Positions 16,637 through 24,576 of a DNA stretch of 64,000 bases are shown in pieces. The DNA comes from JBHOQX01 sp042408595 (GTDB lineage: Bacteria > Chloroflexota > Chloroflexia > Chloroflexales > Roseiflexaceae): NCBI GenBank assembly GCA_042408595.1, contig JBHOQX010000125.1, forward strand, positions 1 to 64,000. Reading direction: 5' to 3'. Position 1 is the stretch's first letter. Each line of letters starts with the position of its first letter. A model generated the notes under the pieces. It saw nothing but the letters and a program-made list of their open reading frames with translations, made no database searches and had not been told where the DNA came from. Made by a program: the position numbers and the translations under genes.

Positions 16637-18821
16637 GCGCGCCTGGCAGGGTCAGCGAGAAGACGCTGCCCTCGCTCGATGTCCGCTCCAGCCAGAGAGC
16701 CCCGCCCTGCCGCCGCACCAGCTCGTGGGCGATCGCCAGCCCCAAGCCGATGCCGCGCTCGGCCGAGTTGATCCCTTCCGCGCCGCGGCTGAACCGCGCG
16801 AACAACTGGGCTTCCAGCTCCGGCTCGATCCCCCGGCCGGTATCGCAGATATCGATCCGGACCTGATCCGCCTCGGCGTACGCCCGGATCGTGACAGAAC
16901 CGGCCTGGGTGTAGCGCCGCGCGTTGTCGAGTAATTGGTGCAGCGCGTTACGCAGCTGCTGTGAGTCGGCGACGATCTCCGGCAGCCCGTGGGCCAGATC
17001 GACATGGAGCGCCAACCCTTTGGCGGCGCACGCCGGGCGGTGTGTCCAGAGGACATCCTCCAGCACGCACTCCAGCGCGACCGGGGCGGTGTGAAACTCG
17101 ATCGCCCCGGTGTCCAGCCCGGCTAGCAGAATCACATTGTTCAGCAGGTTCGTCATGTGCTGGGTATGCTTGCGCATCGCCTCGAGCAGCATGCGCTGCT
17201 CGTCGGTCAACTGGCCGGCATAGCCCCGCAGCAGCAGGTCGGACGAGCCGCTCATGACCGTCAGCGGGGTCCGCAGCTCGTGCGAGATGGTGGCGATGAA
17301 ATTGGTCTTGGCCCGGTCAACCTCGACCTCCCTGGTCATATCCTGCAACACATAGACCTCGCCCAGGCGCGTGCCGCCGTCCATCACCGGGGCGCTGGCG
17401 ACGCGCACGACGCGCTGGCCCAGGCGGTAGAGCGCCGGGGCGCGCTCGTGGCCGAAGCTGAGCGCGGCCTCGTGGAGCGGGGTAAGCGGGATCGCATCGA
17501 AGCGCGGCGGGGCGGGCGCCTCCGGCGCCAGGCCAAGCAACTCGCGAAGGGCGCGGTTGGTCACCAACACCGCCCCCGCTGGGTCGCACACCACCACGCC
17601 GTCGGCGATGCTTTCGACGATCGCTGCCCGCTGGCTGGCCTCGGCGCGGACCGCCCGTACCAGCTCCAGCAGGTGCCCGGTCATGTTGTTGAACGAGTCG
17701 GCCAGCAGCCCGACTTCGTCGCGAGCGCTGACACGGCTGCGGCGCTCCAGGTCGCCCGCGGTGACGGCCTGCGCCGTCGCGACCAGTTCTTGAAGTGGGC
17801 GGGTGATCTGCCGGGCCACGGCCACGCCCAGGCCGATAATCATCAACATCAGCAGGATGGTCAGGCCGAGGAGCGGCGCACGGGCATCCATCCACTGCGC
17901 GATGACATAATCGTTCGCCAGCGCCACCGAGAGGATGCCAATCGTCGCGCCACGCACGCGCAGCGGCGCATAGGCAAACTGGTAGCCCCGTCCATTCACC
18001 TCGCGTGCGTCGAAGATCCCCTGGCGCGCCGCGGCGTCGCTTGCGCGCACCCGCGCTGCCAGGGTGGGGGGCAAGCGCAGTGGGGCTAGGTCGGCCCCGG
18101 CGGTGCTGGCGAAGGCAGCGCCGTCCGCGGCGTCGTAAACTGTTACAATCGCGGCGAGCGACCGGCTTTGCAGTGTGCCCAGAAGCGACGGAAGGCGCGT
18201 GGCGATGACCATCCCGCCGACGACGCGCTGGTTCTGCATCACCGGTGCCACGGTGAACAGGTAGCGCTCGCCGCCCAGATCGACCAGGCCAGCGTACTTG
18301 TCGCCGAGCGCGTCCTGTTGGTGGCCGAGGGTGCGCGGCACGAACCAGAGCGCGCGCAGGTCGCGCGGTTCGTGGCGCACGCGCCCGGCGGCGGGCTGCC
18401 CCTCCGGGCGCTCCCAGTCGAGCAGCGAGCGGCCGGTGCTGTCGAAGGCGATCAGGCGATCCAGCCGCACGCCGGCACGCTGCACGCCGACGCGGTAGAA
18501 CGGGTCGAGGGCGCGTTCGAGGCCGGCGGTATCGCCAGCAGCCAGGGCATCCGCGACGGCGGGGGCGTTTGCAGCCACGTTCGGCCCGGCGAAGACGGCT
18601 TCGCGCAAGAACTGGAGGTTGGCGCTCTCCTGCATGACGACAGCATCGGCGGCGGCGCGGGCCGTCTGCGCGAGCTGGTTGTCTAGCCGCTCCTGCGCCG
18701 AGCCGGTGATGATCAGCAGCGCCACCGCCGCGCCCGCCAGCGCGACCAGCAGCGTCAGCAGCAGGAAGGGGAGGATGATCTTGTATTGCAGCCGTGACTG
18801 CAGTGTCTCGAGCAGGCGCAT
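16590..18821 (-). CDS. Membrane sensor histidine kinase (Cache-HAMP-PAS-HisKA-HATPase)
   Basis: The 743-residue kinase starts MRLLETLQSRLQYKIILPF. A first membrane helix (about 14-40) and a second near residues 312-332 enclose an extracytoplasmic double-Cache-like sensor. HAMP (RQITRPLQELVATAQAVTAGD), a PAS region (IVESIADGVVVCDPAGAVLV), HisKA with H-box FIATISHELRTPL, N-box NALHQLLDNARRY, G1 DTGRGIEP and G2 GIGLGLAIAHELV follow. All catalytic motifs are intact. No response regulator is adjacent, so it is an orphan kinase. It is coupled to the Thr/Pro-rich surface protein, which it may sense or regulate. Confidence 0.92.
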   Translation of the reverse strand: MRLLETLQSRLQYKIILPFLLLTLLVALAGAAVALLIITGSAQERLDNQLAQTARAAADAVVMQESANLQFLREAVFAGPNVAANAPAVADALAAGDTAGLERALDPFYRVGVQRAGVRLDRLIAFDSTGRSLLDWERPEGQPAAGRVRHEPRDLRALWFVPRTLGHQQDALGDKYAGLVDLGGERYLFTVAPVMQNQRVVGGMVIATRLPSLLGTLQSRSLAAIVTVYDAADGAAFASTAGADLAPLRLPPTLAARVRASDAAARQGIFDAREVNGRGYQFAYAPLRVRGATIGILSVALANDYVIAQWMDARAPLLGLTILLMLMIIGLGVAVARQITRPLQELVATAQAVTAGDLERRSRVSARDEVGLLADSFNNMTGHLLELVRAVRAEASQRAAIVESIADGVVVCDPAGAVLVTNRALRELLGLAPEAPAPPRFDAIPLTPLHEAALSFGHERAPALYRLGQRVVRVASAPVMDGGTRLGEVYVLQDMTREVEVDRAKTNFIATISHELRTPLTVMSGSSDLLLRGYAGQLTDEQRMLLEAMRKHTQHMTNLLNNVILLAGLDTGAIEFHTAPVALECVLEDVLWTHRPACAAKGLALHVDLAHGLPEIVADSQQLRNALHQLLDNARRYTQAGSVTIRAYAEADQVRIDICDTGRGIEPELEAQLFARFSRGAEGINSAERGIGLGLAIAHELVRRQGGALWLERTSSEGSVFSLTLPGAHANHDYTDTTLASAA

Positions 18822-18892
18822 GTGCCGTAGCCCTTGGCAAGAATGCTGGCGAGCATGTAAAAGGGCGACCGTGGTCGCGCTGCGCCACGACC

Positions 18893-18921
18893 AGTATAGA
18901 ATCCTCGCATTACCGTGACAA
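18893..18921 (-). promoter_or_regulatory. Sigma-70-type promoter of the sensor kinase gene
   Basis: On the minus strand TTGTCA (18916-18921) and TATACT (18893-18898) are separated by exactly 17 bp. This lies 72 bp upstream of the kinase start at 18821 and is a near-consensus promoter. Confidence 0.75.
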
Positions 18922-18993
18922 GCCGATCAGGTTGAAATTTGTGAACAAAAAGTGTTGTTTCCGATGCACGCTCGTAGCCGTCGATCACGGCGA

Positions 18994-19764
18994 CTAATCC
19001 GCCACCTCGACGACCTGCCCATCGTAAGCGAGTTGCGCCCAGGGCGGGAGCACGGCGTTCGTCGCCGCGTGATCCAGGTCGTGGTTCATATGGACGAACA
19101 GCGCCCGGCGCGGCCGCAGTTCTTCCGCCACTGCGACGGCTTCGGCCAGCGAGAGGTGTGTTGGGTGGGGGCGCTCGCGCAGCGCGTTCAGCACCAGCAG
19201 GTCGAGGCTGCGCAGGTGCGCGCGGGCGCTCTCCGGCACGGCGCTGGCATCCGTCACATACCCCAAGCCGCCGATGCGGTAGCCGGTGATCGTCCAGGTA
19301 CCGTGCGGCACCGGAAAGGGCGTGATCGCCAGGCCGCCGATCTGGAACGGGCGCGCGCCGTCGATCTCGACGAGCTCGATCAGCGGACGGGTGGAGCCCT
19401 CGGAGCCATCGGTGAAGGCGTAGGCGAAGCGCTCGCGGATGAACGCCAGGGTCGGCAGGGTGCCATAGAGCGGAATGGCGCTCTGCTGGGCGAAGTTGAG
19501 CGGCCGCAGATCGTCGATTCCGGCCACATGGTCGGCGTGGGAGTGGGTGAGGAGCACCGCGTCGATGCGGGCCAGGCCGGCGGCCAGCGCCTGCTGCCGC
19601 AGATCCGGCCCGACATCGAAAAGGAGGCGCAGCCCGCCGGCCTCGAGCAGCGCCGAGGTGCGGAAGCGCTTGTTGCGCGGGTCGTCCGAGCGGCAGACGG
19701 CACAGCCGCAGCCGATCACCGGCACGCCCATCGAAGTGCCTGTCCCGAGAAACGTCAGTCGCAT
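18994..19764 (-). CDS. PhnP-like metallo-beta-lactamase-fold phosphodiesterase
   Basis: The 256-residue protein starts MRLTFLGTGTSMGVPVIGCG. It has the metal-binding HSHADH motif (about residue 75), GLGYVTDAS, and a late histidine in FVHMNHDLDH. The N-terminal GCGCAVCRSDDPRNKRFRTS is characteristic of PhnP and relatives, in which cysteines bind a structural zinc. PhnP hydrolyses cyclic ribose phosphates; relatives act on other cyclic phosphodiesters. No phn genes are nearby, so the substrate is unassigned. The gene is divergent from the SAM riboswitch unit. Confidence 0.85.
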   Translation of the reverse strand: MRLTFLGTGTSMGVPVIGCGCAVCRSDDPRNKRFRTSALLEAGGLRLLFDVGPDLRQQALAAGLARIDAVLLTHSHADHVAGIDDLRPLNFAQQSAIPLYGTLPTLAFIRERFAYAFTDGSEGSTRPLIELVEIDGARPFQIGGLAITPFPVPHGTWTITGYRIGGLGYVTDASAVPESARAHLRSLDLLVLNALRERPHPTHLSLAEAVAVAEELRPRRALFVHMNHDLDHAATNAVLPPWAQLAYDGQVVEVAD

Positions 19765-19775
19765 ACGGCCCCCGG

Positions 19776-19804
19776 TTGCGCCACCGAGCCAGCTATGCTA
19801 TTAT
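19776..19804 (+). promoter_or_regulatory. Promoter of the SAM-riboswitch/mtnA unit
   Basis: TTGCGC (19776-19781), a 17-bp spacer and TATTAT (19799-19804) lie 28 bp before the first riboswitch base, so transcription would start just upstream of the aptamer. Confidence 0.65.
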
Positions 19805-19831
19805 AGCCGCCGTTGGAAAACTGAATAGCAC

Positions 19832-20012
19832 GCTCATCACGAGGGGCGGAGGGACTGGCCCGACGAAGCCCGGCAACCGCCTGAGGAAGTTCTTCATTCA
19901 GAGTGCAACCTGCAGCGTGAGCCTCTAACGATGCCGCGCTCTGAACGCTGAACTTTGGAAGGCATGGTGCCAATTCCTGCAGGTGCGCACGGCGCATCTG
20001 AGAGATGAGAGG
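19832..20012 (+). ncRNA. SAM-I (S-box) riboswitch with enlarged peripheral stem
   Basis: The S-box core is visible: P1 strands GCTCATC (19832-19838) and GATGAG (20004-20009), then GGGACTGGCCC and CGAAGCCCGGCAACC (about 19850-19887), and GGTGCCAATTCCTGCAG (about 19967-19983). These blocks bind S-adenosylmethionine in the family. The stretch between GCAACC and GGTGCC is about 80 nt, much longer than usual, and contains GAACGCTGAAC short repeats. With the following terminator it should switch off the mtnA cluster when SAM is abundant. Confidence 0.93.
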
Positions 20013-20023
20013 ACAGACTCGAT

Positions 20024-20057
20024 AGGGCCTCTCGCTGTGCGAGTGGCCCTCTTTGTT
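20024..20057 (+). terminator. Riboswitch-controlled intrinsic terminator
   Basis: AGGGCC (20024-20029) pairs with GGCCCT (20045-20050), with an inner CTCGC/GCGAG stem and loop TGT, followed by CTTTGTT. The 3' strand of aptamer P1 contains GAGAGG (20007-20012), complementary to CCTCTC (20028-20033) in the terminator's left arm. A mutually exclusive antiterminator is therefore explicit in the sequence. The hairpin ends five bases before the mtnA ATG. Confidence 0.85.
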
Positions 20058-20061
20058 ACAA

Positions 20062-21147
20062 ATGGACGCGCGGTTTCAGACGGTCTGGTGGGAAGACGGC
20101 GCGGTCTGCCTGATCGACCAGCGGCGGCTGCCGGCGGAGCGGGTTGTCGTGCGCTGCACGGCCCTGGAAGAGGTCGCCCGGGCGATCCGTACGCTCCAGG
20201 TCCGTGGCGCCCCGGCGATCGGCTGCGCGGCCGCGTACGGCATGGCGCTGGTGGCACAGCAGCGCGCCGTGGATGGCGCCGGGCAACTGGCGGCGCTGGC
20301 CGAGGCCAAAGCGACGCTGGACGCGCAGCGCCCAACCGCGGTGAACCTCCCCTGGGCGACGGCCCGCGTGCTGGCTCGCGCCCGCGCAGTGTCCGGGGAG
20401 ACGGACGACACTGCGGCGGTCGCTGCGGCTGCCCTGGCCGAGGCGCACGCCATCCGCGCTGAAGACCTGGCGATGTGCCATGCGATCGGGCGGCACGGCG
20501 CGCCGCTCATCCCCGCGACGGGCCGAGTACTGACGCATTGCAACGCCGGCGCCCTGGCAACGGCCGGCTACGGCACGGCGCTGGCGCCCATCCGCGCGGC
20601 GCATGAGGCTGGTCGCCCGGTCCATGTCCTGGTGGGCGAAACGCGCCCGTTCCTCCAGGGCGCGCGCCTGACGGCCTGGGAGTTGCAACAGGACGGTATC
20701 CCGCTCACCTTGATCACCGACAACATGACCGGGTACTTCATGCAGCGCGGCGAGGTCGATTGCGTGATCGTCGGCGCGGATCGGATCGTCGCCAATGGCG
20801 ATGTCGCCAACAAAATCGGCACCTATAGCCTGGCGGTCCTGGCGCGTCATCACGGCATTCCGTTCTATGTCGCGGCGCCGTCGTCAACCATCGATCTCGC
20901 GCTGCCGGATGGAAACGCCATCCCGATCGAGCAGCGCGACCCGAGCGAGGTGACGACGCTGGCGGGTGTGACGATCGCGCCAGAGGGCGTCGCAGCGGCC
21001 CACCCGGCCTTCGATGTCACGCCGCACACGCTGGTTACGGCGATTATCACCGAGTGCGGTGTGATCTGGCCGCCGTTCGGGGAGAAGCTACAGGCTATCG
21101 TTCAACCTTCAGCGTTCACCATACGTGCAACGAAGCCTGCACCGTGA
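20062..21147 (+). CDS. mtnA: S-methyl-5-thioribose-1-phosphate isomerase
   Basis: This is a 361-residue MtnA. It starts MDARFQTVWWEDG, then VRGAPAIGCAAAYGMAL, THCNAGALATAGYGTAL (catalytic Cys), GADRIVANGDVANKIGTY (catalytic Asp) and GIPFYVAAPSSTID. It converts methylthioribose-1-phosphate to methylthioribulose-1-phosphate in methionine salvage. ATG 20062 was chosen over an upstream TTG because the family starts near this point. No Shine-Dalgarno is seen, and the start lies just after the riboswitch terminator. The C-terminal tail (about 15 residues) reads into short repeats. It is the first gene of the SAM-regulated cluster. Confidence 0.95.
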   Translation: MDARFQTVWWEDGAVCLIDQRRLPAERVVVRCTALEEVARAIRTLQVRGAPAIGCAAAYGMALVAQQRAVDGAGQLAALAEAKATLDAQRPTAVNLPWATARVLARARAVSGETDDTAAVAAAALAEAHAIRAEDLAMCHAIGRHGAPLIPATGRVLTHCNAGALATAGYGTALAPIRAAHEAGRPVHVLVGETRPFLQGARLTAWELQQDGIPLTLITDNMTGYFMQRGEVDCVIVGADRIVANGDVANKIGTYSLAVLARHHGIPFYVAAPSSTIDLALPDGNAIPIEQRDPSEVTTLAGVTIAPEGVAAAHPAFDVTPHTLVTAIITECGVIWPPFGEKLQAIVQPSAFTIRATKPAP

Positions 21148-21234
21148 ATCGCCGATCGAACCGATCCAGAGACGCTGCGCTCTGCACCTTCAGCTTTGAA
21201 CGCTGAACGCTAAACTTGAACGCTAAACGAGCCC
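21116..21234. repeat. Cluster of GCTGAAC-type short repeats
   Basis: The end of mtnA and the gap before the next gene contain repeated words: TTCAGCGTTCACC, CTCTGCACCTTCAGC, then TTTGAACGCTGAACGC and TAAACTTGAACGCTAAACG. They are variants of one degenerate unit in both orientations. Confidence 0.7.
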
Positions 21235-22317
21235 ATGCGTTTGCCCTTCGAGCCCGCCTGCCGCCCGCTGCTGCTCGGCAGCCTGCCGTACCGCAGCGCG
21301 GCCCAGGCGCTCGATGTGTCGCGGCGCTACGCCGGGGCGCTGCTGGCCTGGCCCCAACTGCCGCGACGGCGATACCGCGAAGCGCCGCTGGTGCAGGCGG
21401 CCGTCGGCCTGCCCGGGCTGGTGGTGGATGAAACGGCGCGGCGGATGGTCGTGAGCCGGGACGCCGTGGCGCAGGAGATCGACCGGCTGGCGCTGGCCTA
21501 CCTCGAAGGGAATAGCGGCTATGCCGCCCTCGGTGACGACAGCGCCGCCGGGCTGTGGGAGATGCTCCGCCAGCGCGACAGCGTGCGCGGCGCGCTCGCG
21601 CTCAAGGGGCAGTGCATGGGGCCGATCAGCGTCGCGCTGCAATTGACAGACGAGCAGCAGCGCCCGCTGATCTATGACGACATGCTATTCGATGCGCTGG
21701 TGCAGCTGCTGCGGCTGCGCCTGGCCTGGCAGGAACGGCAACTGCGCGACCTGAACCCGGTGACGGTGATCTGCATCGATGAGCCGTTTCTGGAGTCGCT
21801 CGGCCAGCCGTTTCTGCCGCTGGATTGGGACGAGGCGCGCGAGCGAATCGCGACCGTCTTCGCAGATGTCCGCGGTTGCCGCGGGATCTATGCCGCCGGT
21901 GTGCCGGACTGGGGCGAGGTGCTGGAGCTCGAGGCGATCGACCTGATCATCGCGGATGTCGCGCATCACAGCGCGGCGCTCGTCGGCGCGGCAGAGTCGC
22001 TCGGCGCCTTCCTGCAGCGCGGCGGGGTGGTCGGCCTGGGGCTGGCCCCGTCGGAGCCGGACGAGCTCGCCAACGCCACCGCCGCGGCGCTGCTGCAACG
22101 GCTGGATCGACTGCTGGAGCAGTTCGCTGCGGCGGGCCTGGAACCGGAGCAGGTGCTGCGGCAGGCGGTGATCACCCCGGCCGGGCCGCTGGGCTGGCTC
22201 GAGCCGGCGGAAGCCGAGCAGGCGCTCCGGCTGACCAGCGAGGTCGCGGCGGCGCTGCGGGCGCGCCTGGGGATGGAAGAAGCCATCATGCCGAAAACGT
22301 CATCCGGCAGCCGGTAG
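21235..22317 (+). CDS. MetE/UROD-fold protein lacking the zinc ligands
   Basis: This 360-residue protein matches the C-terminal (core) half of cobalamin-independent methionine synthase: LLGSLPYRSAAQAL at the start, ALKGQCMGPISVALQL, VICIDEPFLESLG and a terminal TPAGPLGWLEPAEAEQAL. In true methionine synthases a His-x-Cys pair and a late Cys bind zinc. Here the corresponding positions read GIYAAGVPDWGEV and TPAGPLGW, with neither HxC nor that Cys. Its place between mtnA and the kinase, ahcY and metK argues for a role in methionine/SAM metabolism. Thiol activation by zinc is unlikely, so 'methionine synthase' is unsafe. Confidence 0.75.
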   Translation: MRLPFEPACRPLLLGSLPYRSAAQALDVSRRYAGALLAWPQLPRRRYREAPLVQAAVGLPGLVVDETARRMVVSRDAVAQEIDRLALAYLEGNSGYAALGDDSAAGLWEMLRQRDSVRGALALKGQCMGPISVALQLTDEQQRPLIYDDMLFDALVQLLRLRLAWQERQLRDLNPVTVICIDEPFLESLGQPFLPLDWDEARERIATVFADVRGCRGIYAAGVPDWGEVLELEAIDLIIADVAHHSAALVGAAESLGAFLQRGGVVGLGLAPSEPDELANATAAALLQRLDRLLEQFAAAGLEPEQVLRQAVITPAGPLGWLEPAEAEQALRLTSEVAAALRARLGMEEAIMPKTSSGSR

Positions 22318-22411
22318 TGTGCAGGAGATGTTCATTTCTTGATGCTGGCATGCCCGATCGAATGTTAATAGACAGCCCAGTTTCAAGCATCGTACCGCGA
22401 AGGAGCCGCTT

Positions 22412-23398
22412 GTGTCGATTGTCGTGACCGGATCGCTCGCCTACGACTACATCATGAATTTCCCCGGCTACTTCCGGGATCATATCCTGGCCGACAAGGC
22501 GCATCTGCTCTCGGTCAGCTTCTTGGTCGAGTCTATGCGACGGATGCGTGGCGGCGTGGCGGGCAATATCGCATACAACCTGGCGCTGCTCGGCGAGCGC
22601 CCGCGGGTGATGGCGACCGCCGGACAGGATTTCCGCGACTACCGCGAGTGGATGGAGCAGCAGGGGATCGATACCTCGGCGATCGTCGAGATTGAGGGTG
22701 AATACACCGCTTCGTGCTTCATCAACACCGATCTGTCGAACAATCAGATCGTCGCCTTCGCCCCGGCGGCGATGACTCGCTCGCGCGAGTTGTCGCTTGT
22801 CGCGCTCGGGTTGGGGCCAGGCGACTTTGTCGTGATCTCGCCGACCGACCCGGAGGCGATGAGTCGCTACGCCGAGGAATGCCGCCGGCTCGGCGTGGCG
22901 TTTGTCTTTGACCCCGGCAAGCAGACGCCGCGGCTGACGGGCGAGCAGATTCTCGCCGGGCTGCGCGGGGCGAGCGTGCTGGTCGGCAACGACTACGAAT
23001 TCGCGATGATGGCGCAGAAGACCGGGAGCAGCGAGGCCGACTTGATCGCTGCCGCGCCGATCACCGTTGTTACCCGCGGCGCGCACGGCTCGACGATCTA
23101 CACGGCCCAGACGAACGGGCAGGGTCTGCACATCCCGGTCGCGCCGGTGAGCGCCGTGGTCGATCCGACCGGCGCGGGAGATGCTTACCTGGCCGGGCTG
23201 GTCTTTGGGCTGGCGCGTGGGCTGCCGCTGGGGGTGACGGGCCGGGTCGCCGCGCTCAGCGCCGCCTACGCCATCGAGCAGCGCGGCTGCCAGGAGCACC
23301 GCTACACGCTCGACGAGTTCGCCGACCGCTATGTTGCCGCCTTTGGCCCGGCGCCGGAGATCGAGGCGCTGCGCGCCAGTGAACGGGTGCGAGGATAA
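22412..23398 (+). CDS. PfkB-family carbohydrate/nucleoside kinase (adenosine-kinase-like)
   Basis: The 328-residue ribokinase-fold protein starts at GTG 22412 with AAGGAG ten bases upstream. GGVAGNIAYNLALLG is the first PfkB signature, and VDPTGAGDAYLAGLVFGLA is the second, containing the anion hole and catalytic Asp. It closely resembles proteins annotated as adenosine kinase in Chloroflexota. Next to ahcY this makes sense: S-adenosylhomocysteine hydrolase releases adenosine, and phosphorylating it would pull the reversible reaction forward. Sugar kinases cannot be excluded from motifs alone. Confidence 0.85.
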   Translation: MSIVVTGSLAYDYIMNFPGYFRDHILADKAHLLSVSFLVESMRRMRGGVAGNIAYNLALLGERPRVMATAGQDFRDYREWMEQQGIDTSAIVEIEGEYTASCFINTDLSNNQIVAFAPAAMTRSRELSLVALGLGPGDFVVISPTDPEAMSRYAEECRRLGVAFVFDPGKQTPRLTGEQILAGLRGASVLVGNDYEFAMMAQKTGSSEADLIAAAPITVVTRGAHGSTIYTAQTNGQGLHIPVAPVSAVVDPTGAGDAYLAGLVFGLARGLPLGVTGRVAALSAAYAIEQRGCQEHRYTLDEFADRYVAAFGPAPEIEALRASERVRG

Positions 23399-23472
23399 GC
23401 GGATGGGCGACGCCAGAACAACGTGCTGTCGTCCTTTGCCCTCCCGTCGCAGGCATGTTGGAAGGACACGCC

Positions 23473-24471
23473 ATGACTGAACCACTCAACTGGGGCATCA
23501 TCAGCACCGCGCGGATCTCCGGGGCGTTCGCCGCCGGCGTGGCCCGCTCGTCCGAGGCGCGGGTGGTCGCGGTCGGCAGCCGGGCCGCGGCCACGGCCGA
23601 GGCGTTTGCCGCGCGCTATGGCATCCCGCGGGCCTACGGCTCATATGAAGCGCTGCTGGCGGACGCGGAGGTGGACGCAGTCTACATCGGACTGCCGAAC
23701 CACATGCACGCCGAATGGTCCATCCGCGCGGCGCAGGCCGGCAAGCATGTGCTCTGCGAGAAGCCGATGGGCGCGAACCTGGCCGAGGTCGCGGCCATGT
23801 TCGAGGCCGCCCGCGCCGCGAAGGTCTGGATGATGGAAGCGTTCATGTACCGCTTCCACCCACGCACGCTCAAGCTCCAGGAGCTGCTCGCAGCCGGCGC
23901 GATCGGCGCGCCACGGCTGGTGCGGGCGTCGTTCGGTTTCACCATCGGCAACCGGGGCGACATCCGGCTGAAGCCGGAGATGGCCGGCGGCGCGCTGATG
24001 GACGTCGGCTGCTACCCTGTCAACTTTGCTCGGATGGTCGTAGGCGCCGCCCCGACCCACGCGACCGCCGCGGCGGTCTGGGATGAGAGCGGTGTGGATG
24101 GCACGCTCGCCGGGACGCTCGAATACCCCGGCGGCGCGCTCGGGCAGGTGTCGTGCAGCTTCTTCAGCGCCGGGCACCAGACGGCGCAGATCATCGGCAC
24201 GGCGGGCGTGATCGACGTGCCGGAGCCCTTTTCGCCCCCCGGCGACCAGCCGGCGCTGCTGCGGCTGTCGCGCGGGGGCGAGCGTGAGGAGTTCCGCTTC
24301 GAGCCGGTGAACCAGTACCAACTCGAGGCGGAAGGGTTCGGCCGGCTGATTCGTGCCGGACATGGCGGGCCGGAGATGCCGCTCATCGAGACGCTGGAGA
24401 ATACCGCGACGATCGATGCGCTGCTGCTTAGTGCGCGCGAGAACCAACGTGTGCCAGTCGCTCGCGTATAA
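23473..24471 (+). CDS. Gfo/Idh/MocA-family oxidoreductase
   Basis: This is a 332-residue NAD(P)-dependent dehydrogenase. The Rossmann N-terminus is LNWGIISTARISGAFAAGV (a GxIxTARI variant). EKPMGANLAEV holds the conserved EKP lysine, MEAFMYRFHPRT is the usual substrate region, and GGALMDVGCYPVNFARMV contains the D..CY motif. ATG 23473 with GGAAGGA is preferred to ATG 23455. Substrates are usually sugars or inositols. It does not have an obvious step in the SAM cycle and may be a passenger in the cluster. Confidence 0.88.
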   Translation: MTEPLNWGIISTARISGAFAAGVARSSEARVVAVGSRAAATAEAFAARYGIPRAYGSYEALLADAEVDAVYIGLPNHMHAEWSIRAAQAGKHVLCEKPMGANLAEVAAMFEAARAAKVWMMEAFMYRFHPRTLKLQELLAAGAIGAPRLVRASFGFTIGNRGDIRLKPEMAGGALMDVGCYPVNFARMVVGAAPTHATAAAVWDESGVDGTLAGTLEYPGGALGQVSCSFFSAGHQTAQIIGTAGVIDVPEPFSPPGDQPALLRLSRGGEREEFRFEPVNQYQLEAEGFGRLIRAGHGGPEMPLIETLENTATIDALLLSARENQRVPVARV

Positions 24472-24576
24472 ACCGCAACCAGGCCCGGATGGGCCGCGGG
24501 CCGCTCCGGGAAACTATCCATCGTGTCGCGCGAATGCGACGTGGCTACTCTGTTCAGCGAAGGAGAATGGAACCAC

